Shown here piece after piece: positions 8,875 to 19,260 of a DNA stretch of 64,000 bases. Each line of letters begins with the position of its first letter. The stretch's first letter is position 1. The notes below the pieces were generated by a model. It was not told the origin of the DNA. It saw only the letters and a list, made by a program, of their open reading frames with translations, and made no database searches. Source of the stretch: Stichopus chloronotus (taxonomy: Eukaryota; Echinodermata; Holothuroidea; Aspidochirotida; Stichopodidae); contig CM037840.1 of assembly GCA_021234535.1 (NCBI GenBank), positions 9,278,643-9,342,642 of the forward strand, given 5' to 3'. The position numbers and the translations under genes are program-made.

Positions 8875-11800
8875 ATGATTCGCTTCTTCTTTCTACTTGG
8901 AGCGATTGTTCTGCTGTTATTGGCAGTGGGACCGCGAGGCTCTCCTGCCGTTATAACTGACCCTGAACTATGTACATCCCGTAATTCGGATGGTATCAGG
9001 ATCCGTCGTGAGTTGAAACCATCTTTGAACTCCACCAGCAACTTCCACAAGGTAAGAGAGTCTCTAAAAACATTTTCATGGAAGGACTGATTTTAGGAAC
9101 ACACCGTTGTTATATTTAAAAATCTTCCCTCTGTCACAGTACATTAAGTTGTCACCCTCTCCAAGCCACAGAACAAAGAAGTATCGATACCAATACACGA
9201 TGTCACCTAGCGGCCGTGACTGATGAATAAAAAAATGGAGAATGATCTATCTGTTATCTACTGCAGTTACTGCAGTATCTCTGTATTTTTCTTGTGCAGT
9301 TTTAGTCGAGATTTAAGGGATAGAGTAAAACGGGGTAAATAAAAACAAGGGGTTATATTTTGTATGGGGCAACCCCTCTACAAGATACAACCCCCTCTCT
9401 ACAAGGGGGGGGGTTGCATCAATATATTCCTTTCTTTCGCCGTCTGCCTATTCAAGCCCTATATGTACACCTTTGGGTGACCCATCATTCGAACACCAGA
9501 GCGTCAAAAATAAAACCATACATGGCTAATATCTACATCGCCTATATTAAAGTCTGAACCCCTTGTCCAAACCTTTTTTTATCGTTCTTATATTCGAATT
9601 TGTCCCATCGAATTTTTGTCAACAATACTAGAAGAATAAACAACATAGTATCTATATAGGTGTTTTGTAAGTTTACCAGTTTACCCTTTCAATAATAAAC
9701 TATTCGGGGTCCTGATGTCACTCCAGTCACATTATACATGTGACGTGTTATTATCTTTGTGAATACTGTTTATCTTAATAATGGATCAACAATACTAGAG
9801 GAATAAACAACATAGTGTCTAGGTGTTTTGTAATACATGAGACACCACCACATTATATTCCATAAGTTAAGAAGTGTACGTGAATGACTGAACATGACTA
9901 ACCTTTAGGTGTAACCATTACACACGTGTGTGGCTGGTAGAATAATGTATATACAAGAGTCAAATAATAACAGAATTTAGAATAATTGTGAGAGTGGGAG
10001 CAACGATATACAGAAAAGTGAAACACAAATTGAATCATTTCATTCCTGAGTTCTACTTATATCAAAACTAAATATCTGTTATTATGTTCTTGTTTCTGTT
10101 GCCAGCAGACTGTCAACCTTACGAATGTTAGTTGCTGCTTCCGTCCTGCCCTAAACTGCACCCTCCCTCGACCTCTGACACTTTCCTTGGACCATGTTGT
10201 TTCTGTTTTGGAGAACCCCATGAGAACAACATCGGTATGTATAAAGCTATGTATAACTGGTTAACTCTTGTCACTGTGAGCTTTTCAACAACGAAATTCG
10301 AATATGTCATATGTTATCTATTGTTTACCTAATCCTTCTATCAGGAACAATTGAAAGTTTTATATGCCACGAGGATTCAGTTTTGGAAGCTTGCTTTTTC
10401 TTCTTTACAAACATTGATATCACTTGCCAATGTACTATAGTGTAAGTTTTCTGTTTACATGATGACAACTCTTTCTACAAATTCTTTTTTTATTGCTTCA
10501 CAGATGATGGTTAAGAACAGAATGACGTGGAATTTGGATTATCAGGATAAATTCTGGTACGTATCAAAATATATTCTCTTAAGTCAATCTTACCACCTTC
10601 TGCCAATATGAATATTTTCATTGATGCTATTCTTATTTCTCAATTTTTAGGGCAAAACGTTTAAAATAGATCTAATTTGATAAGGGGATTGAGAATTCAT
10701 ATATTGACCCCAAATCAATTCTACACGCAAAGACGTAGGGACCACGTAGGCAGTGGGGACAGCTCCCCCTCCTGCTCTTCTGCTGGGTGGGGGAGGATGC
10801 AGTAAGGTGCATGGCCTTTTTTTTTTCTAAAAAGAACGTTTCTTGCTTACACATAAATTTCGGCATGTTAATATAAAAATGTGAATTTGTGATGTTCACT
10901 TCTAAACACCTTAGTTTTTCAACTAAAGGCGTATTATCATTTAGTCACCGATTTTCGACGGTGGCGTTCCGTTTTGGTGAATCAAAGACATATTTCCGGA
11001 GTTGTTTTAGAGTGAACTTCTCAAAAGGCTGCCCCGACGCTCAATCGTCGGACTCATCTGTCTATACATGACAAAATTTAGGTCAAAACAAAGCTGACAT
11101 GATATTACAACTAAAAGGCTAAGTTAAAGAAAACTTATTTTCTTGTTGTTTTTTATTCATTATTGTTTTTCTTCTTTATTTTTCGGTCTCTAATTCCAGT
11201 CGTTTTCTTTTCGAGTTTCAAGAACCATCTTTGAGCCAATCCTTTGATGTTTATTTGACCTTTGACCAACCCGACGTCACTACTCAGAGCGTTTTTATTC
11301 GGCTGAATTTAAACGATAGAATCAAGTCGATAGAAGACGCTGTAGTAAGCATTTTCAAACGGTTAATTTGCGAAGAATTCTCTAAACAAATTACAGCATT
11401 ATTTCCTATTTGTCTAAATAAGCGTGTATTATCAGCTTTTCAGTATGTAGGCCTATTTTCTAAATACCTAACAAAGGAGGAGTCAATGTTAATTCAACTG
11501 ACTTTGAATGTTGGTGTTTACATAGGATCTAAAATTCGGGCTCCGGTCCCAGCAATCTATAATCGGTCGGGTATCCGAGTACCCGAAAATATAACTTTCG
11601 TTAGCCTTCGAGTTGTTGTTAACATAACACGACGTTTTGCATTATATGTTAAAATATAACACCATGTATCGTACAGTACATACTTGTATGCATGGCGGTA
11701 AAATCTTACTTAAAAAAGAAACATTTTATTTTTATGTGGGGAAATTGCCCTCATGTAGAGAAACTTTAAATCCGGATAGCAAGGACCGGGTCGTGACATC

Positions 11801-14800
11801 GGGTCGTTCGGGTACCCGGATACCCGGCACAAACACTATTATTTACGCTGTTCGGAATATGTCATTCAATGGACGAACAGCACATGAAATCCTTTGAAAA
11901 ACAACGAAATTGGCATAAAACAGGTAAAACTATACAGAAAAAACACATTTAAAAAATTAGCGGCTCTTATTTTAAGTGCCTTTATAATGAATATGCAACA
12001 GCTGTACAGCTCTCACTTGTGTATCATAAACACACTACTCTAGTCGTTGCTCCTTTATCGGAATTGGGAATTGTAGTATTTGGTGAAACTAAGCATTATT
12101 AAATAACCTTCAAACTGATGATAACCACACTGAGGGGTTGTTTTGACGAACTGAATATTCATTCACTATATACTAGTGTACGTCCCATTGGCTTGTTCAA
12201 ATCAGCGCATGGTTAAGTTAGATGAAAATTATCAACCACTTCATTGCTGTATGTTACTCTTTTTGTCATTATGCCAGAAGAAGTTGAAGTCACATGGCAG
12301 AATACTATATTCCTGTTGATTGCTTGTAGGGACGAAATCAATAAATGAATAAAAAATACCACCTGAAAACTAATTATTTTCCCAATTTTCTGAATGATAC
12401 AATTAAAGGACATACTAAACTTTTGGACATGAAATTTAATAGTTTTTACTTTTTGCCTACGCACGTAATCATTTTAAGATTTCTTGGTTTTGGCAAACCA
12501 CAGACTGTCATCGGGCTACTTTTGCGATCACGCCCTCTGTTTGATGGAGTTGTAGAGGACCTTTTCTGGACCAAGAAATTTCTCCTCATCCCAGAGGTAG
12601 CTGATGGCATCTACAAGACCTCACAGATTAATGTAAGGAAGTCTGGAACATTACTATTTACTAAACTGAAGTCTGTGAAAAATATGTTTGGAGGTATCAA
12701 CGCACTGCCTCTATTATTCTTTAATCGTCTGTTCTTCATATTTCAAATTTAAAAGGAACTCTTGTCTATACAAGAGTTTTATTCACAACGGCCTAAAAAA
12801 TTGGATTCAACCAACAGCAGCGACATATTTGGGCAGAAATGATGACGAAGACACAACTAAAAAACTATATGCTGATGTATAACTATATACACTGATATAA
12901 AAAACAGAGAGTTGTAAAGATTGTGTTAGCATAAACAAGTTGTTAGGTTGTTTTCCCTTAAGTACCGTTTGTATTACAATGATTTCAGTCATAATTTTAT
13001 TTACTCCTTTTCCATGTAGGCCGTTGACTACTTCGACCGACAAACACTGGCTGACGGTTTCCATGACAACATGGATAACTTTCATTGTATGACTTGTTCT
13101 CTTGTTGTCACCAGCCCTTGTGCGCAACCGCGGTTCATGAATGTAACATGCTTAAACCGCAATTTATCATCTGGTGGACCGTTCAGTGAAAACCAGGTAT
13201 GACGTCACGAAGGCCTTGCTGACCACTTTAACGTTCTTACTTGTTGGTGATGTCAAATTCGTCGAAGCCTTTATCATTAATTTCAATCATTATACTTTCT
13301 CTATTATTTCATTAAATGCTCACTCTTATTCTTCTACAGTTTGAAAGTGCGCAGAATCAGACTAGGACTTGCTCCCTGAACTCCCACCAAACACTGGACT
13401 ACACCCTGGCGATCTCACATGACCGGAAAGCTATTACCTTCCATTCACGGCATTCGATTCTCCTCCCTACGTTGGTAAACAACGATGGAAACTGGACCTT
13501 GTCTCTGATGGAAGCGGCGACGAAGCTCAGACGTACATGTGACTCCATGGGTCCTGCTACCGGCAGGGCTATCTACCTTAGTCACTCTGCTGCTACTAAT
13601 TACGTCATAGCAACCACGTGGTACAACATAAGGGACTGCATCGACAACATCACTCGACGATTAGATGAAAGAAGATGCCAGGGTTCCCTCGAGTCATTCA
13701 GATCTAAGTGGTCCTCTGCCATCGATTGGTATTACACGGTGAAAGGTCATTACCATGACGTCATCCGTGCCTTTGACCTCTGGACATCTGTTGTTAAGTG
13801 CACCAGGTACCCTCTGGCGTCATTAAAGGACATAGGGTTATCTCTTGCTGCCGACCTTGTTCATGCTGTCGACGAGTTATCAGCTGCATTTCGTAGGTTT
13901 AGTGATCTCGACCGGATTCCATTTGAGAGATCAATGAATCATAGATGGGATATGATTTGGTCATCTACAAGTACTGAAGCTGTCGAAACTGATATACTGA
14001 ATAGCGACCTCTATTTCATCGAGATAACCACACTCCTGCTGTCGGTCATCGTTGATACAACTATTGGTGAGATGAGTTCCTTTAACGCTTCAGTGTAGGT
14101 TGGGTCAGGTCGGAGTGATGATTCTAAGAGGGATTGTGAAAGGGATTGTAAGGGCACTGGGAGGGGGGAGGGGGGATGCGGAAAGGGATAAATAACCTCC
14201 ACCTTATCCATCTTGCTTCCCTCTATTTTCTAATTCCAAAACTATCTGTCTCAGATATTTTCCAATTTCTCTATTATCTGTCCTACTAGGTATTTTGATA
14301 AAGTATTAAGGCCTATTTGATTGTTAGTTATCGAAGACTTTTACCTTTTTTTTTTCTCTAGGTTTTATAGTTATCTTGACCCTGACGATCTGCCTCGGAC
14401 CACGAACCAGGAAAAACCCTCATCAGTCAGCTGGACGAGTTGCTTCCAAAGATGACGTTGACAGAATCTCCTCCGGGGATGAAGACTATGGTAGGATTAT
14501 GCTCAGATCATCTTACTAGTATTCTTACTGTTATGCTGTTGGTTTAACAGAGGTCAGGGTTCAACCGACGACTTTATTCACGTAACTATCTCATGGGTTC
14601 TGTCTGAGAATGCCATGAAAACTATAACTGTATTAGCTCACTTGAAAACGATCACATATCTCATATCTATAACAGTGTCAAATAACGATGCTAGAGAAAA
14701 ATCTACTAACCGACTCCACCTACCGAATTGATTTAAGGTTGCCATGGCTACTGGTCATAAAAGGAATTCGTATTCTCACGTACTTTGAACATGTGCACTT

Positions 14801-16577
14801 TGGTTTACTGAGCTTTTCTCTTTATAAAGTATCTGCTTAATGCTCTGGAGATTTTTTTTTGTTGCATTTCAGACGCCGTCTCTACCTGCAGTACCGACAT
14901 CGCGGTTACCGATATCTCCAACACTCCACCACTGACACCACGAGATAGTTCCTCTTCGATGTCCGGTATCGACATTAGAAGTAGACTGAATGTATTTGTG
15001 AAAGAGTCTGCTTCTTGGAGTTCTTTCTCTCGACGACCGGTAAACGACCAGATCTCTCAGGACAGTGTTTGTATGCTGGATAGATGCCTCTCAGTACGTG
15101 ACGTCACTATCATCAAATATCTCAGGAAGACACAGAGGTAATGGAAATATTCATCGAGTAATAATCACATACATTAAGTAAAGATCAAATCTATTTCCGA
15201 CCAATTTTTATCTAATGGCATCAACGCAAAACTATATCCTTACTATGTTGCGCTAATTATATTTCAATTAAAGCACTGGAAAATCCTAGAAATATTGGAT
15301 CATATTTCAGTAGTTTTTTTCATAGTTCAGATGACTTCAAGTTACAAGGAGGGGGAAAATCCGTTATCTGGTTTTATATTCTTAAGCTACGTTAAGAGCC
15401 ACACTAGTAAATTTTACTACCTTAAAAACGTCTGGTTCATTTTCTTTGGTCTCAAGCATTCATACATTGTTGCCTATTTTCCTTCTTCTGTATTTTATAT
15501 AGATTTTGCATACAAATCTTGTGTGTAAATTTTGAATGCCGTGTTGTGACAAGTACGAACAAACAAAAAAATGTACAATACTGAGGTGCGTGTTTGTTTC
15601 AAAGAAAACAGTCAATAACAGCCTAGCACATTAAACCTTCAGTTTCTTATGGTTTGATATGATCAACATCGATGGTGAATCAAGAATTGACATATGTTAT
15701 CATAAGATAGGAGTATCACGTTGTCACGTGATGACACCATGGCACCGTGACAACGTTACATAACAGGTGAAAACTTAATGTAATTGTATGTCTATTTTGG
15801 TAACTTTTCTTCATTTCTTGCAGATCCGTCATAACCTTAAGCTACATAACATCATCGTTGCATCATCATGACGTCAGCAGTGCCACTGGATCAGACGGGA
15901 GCAGAACCTCCACTTCCTCTGTCTACCAATCAGACAGTTACGAGGAGTCTCTTCCATCCACCACCTTCTCATCTAACATGCTCTCACCGTCCTCTGCCTC
16001 CAGCTCCACCAGTCTTCCATCTTTAACCTCATCCGCCTCCTCTTCTGTCAGATCGCTCTCCTCTTTCCACGAGACCAGGTCCACTCGGTCATCGATGACG
16101 TCAAACGATGACGACAACCATGAGACAATTGATGACGTCGTGTCGGTGGACGATGGTGCCAACAGTCACCGTGAATTGTCTTCATCCCTCGTCAGTTCTC
16201 CATCTAACCACGACTCTCCAATCGTGGATGACGACAGCGGCTCTAATGACAACAGTGAGGCTTCTAACATCATCGAAGCACGTGTAGCCACCGGTGACGC
16301 TACAAACGTCGTAACTGACGATCCGACATCTTCCGTCATCTCAGTAATTCCGAGTCTTCGATGTATCGCGTCTGCCGAAGCTGACGGTATCGCCAATTCC
16401 ATCCTAACCGACCTGCCTCTCTTCCCTGACAACAACGACGTCCTCTTCACAGAGATTACGGATCAAATAACCGGTACCGGATATCTGCCAAACCCTCTAC
16501 TCTACCCGAATCTCGAAGAAGCGTTCATTTTCCTCTCAGTGGCATTCATCCAACATCGTCTTGTCAATTGGGAGTGA
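8875..16577 (+). CDS. Gene P copy 1: putative type I membrane glycoprotein, apparently intact
   Basis: Eleven exons by splice consensus and frame: 8875-9051, 10109-10234, 10345-10431, 10504-10556, 11200-11344, 12504-12632 (or ending 12596), 13020-13196, 13340-14066, 14362-14490, 14873-15137, 15824-16577; about 922 aa. Residues 1-25 look like a signal peptide (Arg, then a long Phe/Leu/Val core). RIRR at 42-45 fits a furin site. The ectodomain has several Cys and N-glycosylation sequons (NST, NLT, NVS, NCT, NVT, NLS, NQT, NWT, NIT). The large exon 8 looks helical, then a hydrophobic segment crosses the exon 8/9 junction (about 527-553) followed by RTRK. The tail is Ser/Thr/Asp-rich. The exon 3 donor is uncertain: a better GTAAGT at 10442 would leave an in-frame TAG. 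I do not recognise the family. It could be a receptor, adhesion or gamete surface protein, but nothing in the sequence decides. Confidence 0.72.
9052..10108 (+). other. Intron 1 of gene P (unit 1) with an internal direct repeat
   Basis: A segment beginning CAACAATACTAGAAGAATAA (9621) recurs in variant form at about 9786, roughly 165 bp away, both followed by the ACATAGT...GGTGTTTTGTAA context. Unit 3 also has two (51905, 52079); unit 2 has one (31070). A poly-C/poly-G pair near 9391-9414 may fold. No exon supported. Confidence 0.5.
11345..12503 (+). other. Long intron 5 of gene P copy 1
   Basis: This intron is 1159 bp in unit 1, 234 bp in unit 2 and 432 bp in unit 3. The extra unit 1 sequence includes two GGGTA(C/T)CCGxGTACCCG-like blocks (11568-11585, 11808-11825) that resemble transposon ends. 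The open stretch at 11637-11897 crosses these blocks and is not taken as a gene. Confidence 0.4.
13340..14066 (+). CDS. Gene P copy 1, exon 8: ectodomain core and start of membrane segment
   Basis: Largest ectodomain exon (727 bp, 242 codons plus one base). It follows the acceptor TTCTACAG and ends at the donor GTGAGA, with phase 1. It holds NQT, NWT and NIT sequons and scattered Cys, Trp and Tyr in a mostly charged, probably helical sequence. It ends with the hydrophobic run beginning ITTLLLSVIVDTTI. If the donor were not used, reading would stop 32 bases later at 14098, giving a form without cytoplasmic tail; that alternative is inference. The equivalent exon is frameshifted in unit 2 and has a nonsense codon in unit 3. 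Confidence 0.7.
15824..16577 (+). CDS. Gene P copy 1, exon 11: Ser/Asp-rich cytoplasmic tail
   Basis: Terminal exon after acceptor TTTCTTGCAG; 250 codons and a stop. Composition is very skewed: long Ser/Thr runs followed by Asp/Asn-rich acidic stretches (SNDDDN, DDVVSVDD, DDDSGSNDN), typical of a disordered, heavily phosphorylated tail. The final ~60 residues become hydrophobic and ordered, with YLPN and YPNL close to the C terminus. YPNL fits the YxxPhi sorting-motif pattern. The stop differs between copies: unit 1 reads two further residues (WE) where units 2 and 3 have TGA. Confidence 0.72.
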
Positions 16578-16664
16578 TCGTCCCATTTTCCCCCAAAATA
16601 TTCAAAATTAACTCATCAAAATTCATCACCAAAATATTTTTTGTCGTAGTCTGATAAAATTGGA

Positions 16665-16670
16665 AATAAA
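16665..16670 (+). terminator. Polyadenylation signal of gene P (unit 1)
   Basis: AATAAA 88 bases after the stop at 16577, in an AT-rich 3' UTR conserved in all units. Confidence 0.6.
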
Positions 16671-16965
16671 TAATTTAATAACCTATGATATTTTGTTTTC
16701 GTCGATTCTGGCTTGTGTCTCGCAATTCCCTCGATACTGTACGGAGGTCTCATCCGGGTCAAGCTTTGTCCTACGCTCACCTATAATCCTACCGTGGTGG
16801 TAGACTCAGTTGGGACTCAGAAGATGGGGGGGGGGGGGGGAACAAGCGGAGAATTTGCCTAGTGTGAGCCTTTTACCCAGTTTTCCCCTTCCCCACCCAG
16901 TTAAAGTACAGGGGTTTTGTCAGATTCCGTGTTTACATTGCATTCACCTTTCTCTAAAAGAGAAG

Positions 16966-17285
16966 TCCTGAGACTTAATTTTTATTCTGAGATTTACTGA
17001 ATCCTCAGAGGGGCTTCAGGGGTTGTTTGATCCGTCTTGGACCCCTCCAAGGGGTTTGCCTCTTGATCCCACCAGTAATCCTAAGACGGCCACCAGTAAT
17101 CCTCCACTCGATAAAGCGGGCACCACACGCTAGATTTCGAAACTGTTTGCCGCCCCTGTATTTTCTTTTTACCCTGCCATTTACACCGGAGCACCCCATA
17201 ATTCTAAATCTTGGTGCCACCATTGGGCAAACCAAGCTAATACTTATACCTGTAATATCTTGTCCTATTCTTTCCAGATTTGTAA
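16966..17285. repeat. Diverged GC-rich mobile-element relic downstream of P (unit 1)
   Basis: The stretch running GAGACTTAATTTTTATTC, then TCCTCAGAGGGGCTT, GGGTTTGCCTCTTGATCCC and ACGGCCACC follows, in order, the central part of the CAGTGGCGGC-family hAT element (TTAATTTTCCACC, CCTCAGAGCTTC, GGGGCTTTGCCCCTGGATCC). It is an older relative without recognisable ends. Present in all units. Confidence 0.45.
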
Positions 17286-17457
17286 TCTAAGATAGCCCTG
17301 ACATGATTCGTACGTTCCCAGACAATTCCAACCCCTGATAAGTTTCCCGATAGATCCCCCATTTCCATAACTTTAGCCATTTTCCTAAAGGAATTTTCCT
17401 GTAGGTGGAATTTACCCGGTTAAAAATTGCTCGGTCAAGAATTGAAGAGACTATCCA

Positions 17458-17552
17458 AGGGGGGGGGGGGGGGTTGTGTGGTCGGGGGGGTTGTGTGGTC
17501 GGGGGGGGTTGTGTGGTCGGGGGTTGTGTGGTCGGGTGGGGGAATTGTCACG
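17458..17552. repeat. G-rich minisatellite (unit 1)
   Basis: About four copies of a 15-18 bp motif GGTTGTGTGGTCGGGG with variable G-run length, preceded by a poly-G run. Strong G-quadruplex potential on the plus strand. Confidence 0.8.
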
Positions 17553-18190
17553 GGGAGTCGTCCGGTCAAAGATTCTTAGGCCTACTGGCCTTTACGTATA
17601 CACTGACGCAGAAATACTTCATATGAAACAGACCGTGGTGAAATATATTTGTTTAACATTTAAAAACAGGCACGATCGTACAAAGGAAGAATAGAGATTA
17701 AACCAAACTAGACTTTGTTGCATACATGTCTGCAAGAAAGAGAGTGAAAATGTAAAGTTACAGAGTACAAAGTAGCTGGAGAATAGTCTAAAATAATCAA
17801 ATAAGTATAGAAAAAGGAACAAACAACCTATGTGAGGAAATGCATTTTTCAACACACGACCAGTTTTTATGGGAATCTAAATTCTTTTCCTAATGTTTTC
17901 TGGAACTTAAGGCAAAAACAGTTTCTTTCCGACAATGGAACTGAAGCTATTACTCAGATGTACCACATTGGAAGTACAGTTATTAAAGGCTTAGTGACAT
18001 GGAAATGACATTTTGAAATATTGACTGAATTAATCATTAAAAAATGTTGAAACTATAAAAAAAATTATTATAGTCCATCTAATATTGGCGAAGTTTCCAG
18101 ATTTCTCTCTTACATCTGCATCATGAATAAACATTTGCTAAGTATGCAAATTTATGACGTCAAGAGAGGGACTCTTATGATACGTCTTAC

Positions 18191-18658
18191 GGTAGCATAC
18201 CCCTATTAATTTCCTTCATTGACTTACACACTAAATCGCAAAACTAATGTGGTCTCTAAAGCCTTGTAGAAGTTTTCAACAGATATAAGCTACCACTCTC
18301 TAGAAAGCTGACACATTGGTCATTCATGGCTTTTTTTAATTTTCCGGACCTTAGGTGGTAAGATTTTCTTCTAGAGGCCGTTCAAGTTACCATACCTTGT
18401 CAATGAAGCAAACCACACATCGCCTCGAATGATACTCCTCCGCCACCCAAAAGTTCATAACTTTTCCATAACTGCTTCAATTGCACCATTTTCGCACCTT
18501 GTACACCTCAACTCGCCTTCTTTAATATTTGATCCACAAAAAACCCATCTCAAAGGATGAAGTACCAAAAAAGTTGCCCAAATGTCCCTAATTGAGACTT
18601 TCACCAACGGCAAACAAAATGAGGAGGGATCGCCAACTTCTATACAGGGTATGCTACC
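18191..18658. mobile_element. Short TIR element (MITE), 468 bp (unit 1)
   Basis: Perfect 12-bp ends GGTAGCATACCC / GGGTATGCTACC, flanked by TTAC on both sides (18187-18190, 18659-18662). In unit 3 the flanks are joined as ACGTCTCACATTAACC (59611-59626), a clean empty site. The duplication length (3-4 bp) is not typical of hAT and leaves the superfamily open. No coding potential seen. Confidence 0.75.
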
Positions 18659-18939
18659 TTACATTAACCTTTGTTTAATTCATGGTTTCTCTCTGCAACT
18701 TTTGAGTAACGCCAGCTCTTTTCTAGATACATGTCTAGCAACTTTTAAGCTGCTGTAACTTTTTTCCTCTGGTGTTTAGTCATGTGTAAAAGATGCTATG
18801 TTATCAATCGATAATCCAAAAGTGACCCCCAACACACCCACCTCTTCTTAGCCGCCCTTCTCCCTTCCCTAGCAACGTGGAATATATAATAAGAGTAATG
18901 TTAATTTGAATGATAGAAAGCACACAAAACCTAAACTGG

Positions 18940-19260
18940 TGCTACTGACTAGCAATTATCTAGTCCATACAGTGCCCAGTATGACTACTAAAACCCTAGT
19001 CAATAAGCGGGAACTGGTACGTTACTCATTCTTGGCTGGACAAATTAACATATGTACCTAAACTAGTCGAACATCTGGCTAAATTAGTCAAACTAGTTAG
19101 GGCACAAAACTAGTCGATGAACTGGTTATTGACTAGTTTAGTGCTAGTCCACATGGTGCTCAGTATGACTAATTTATTGACTAACTTAAGATGGACTAAT
19201 TTACATTTTAGGAGTTCACTTATTAGGATGGACTAATGAGCTGGACTAACTTAACAAGAA
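18940..19260. repeat. ACTAGT/GACTAA-rich low-complexity block (unit 1)
   Basis: About 320 bp with roughly 20 occurrences of CTAGT, ACTAG, GACTAA or TTAGTC at irregular spacing and in both orientations. It looks like degenerate short-motif repetition. No coding or RNA gene seen. Confidence 0.65.

Noticed and set aside
11637..11897. Open stretch of 86 codons in intron 5 of P copy 1
   Set aside because: It crosses transposon-like GGGTACCCG blocks, has no counterpart in units 2 and 3 and no recognisable protein features.
13200..13210. Many GACGTC or TGACGTCA sequences inside P exons and introns as CRE sites
   Set aside because: Most encode Asp-Val in coding sequence or lie in introns; only the pair upstream of the ATG is ordered and duplicated.
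15938..16450. Minus-strand open stretches opposite P exon 11, repeated in all units
   Set aside because: They are shadows of the Ser/Asp-rich coding frame and have no independent start context or splice sites.
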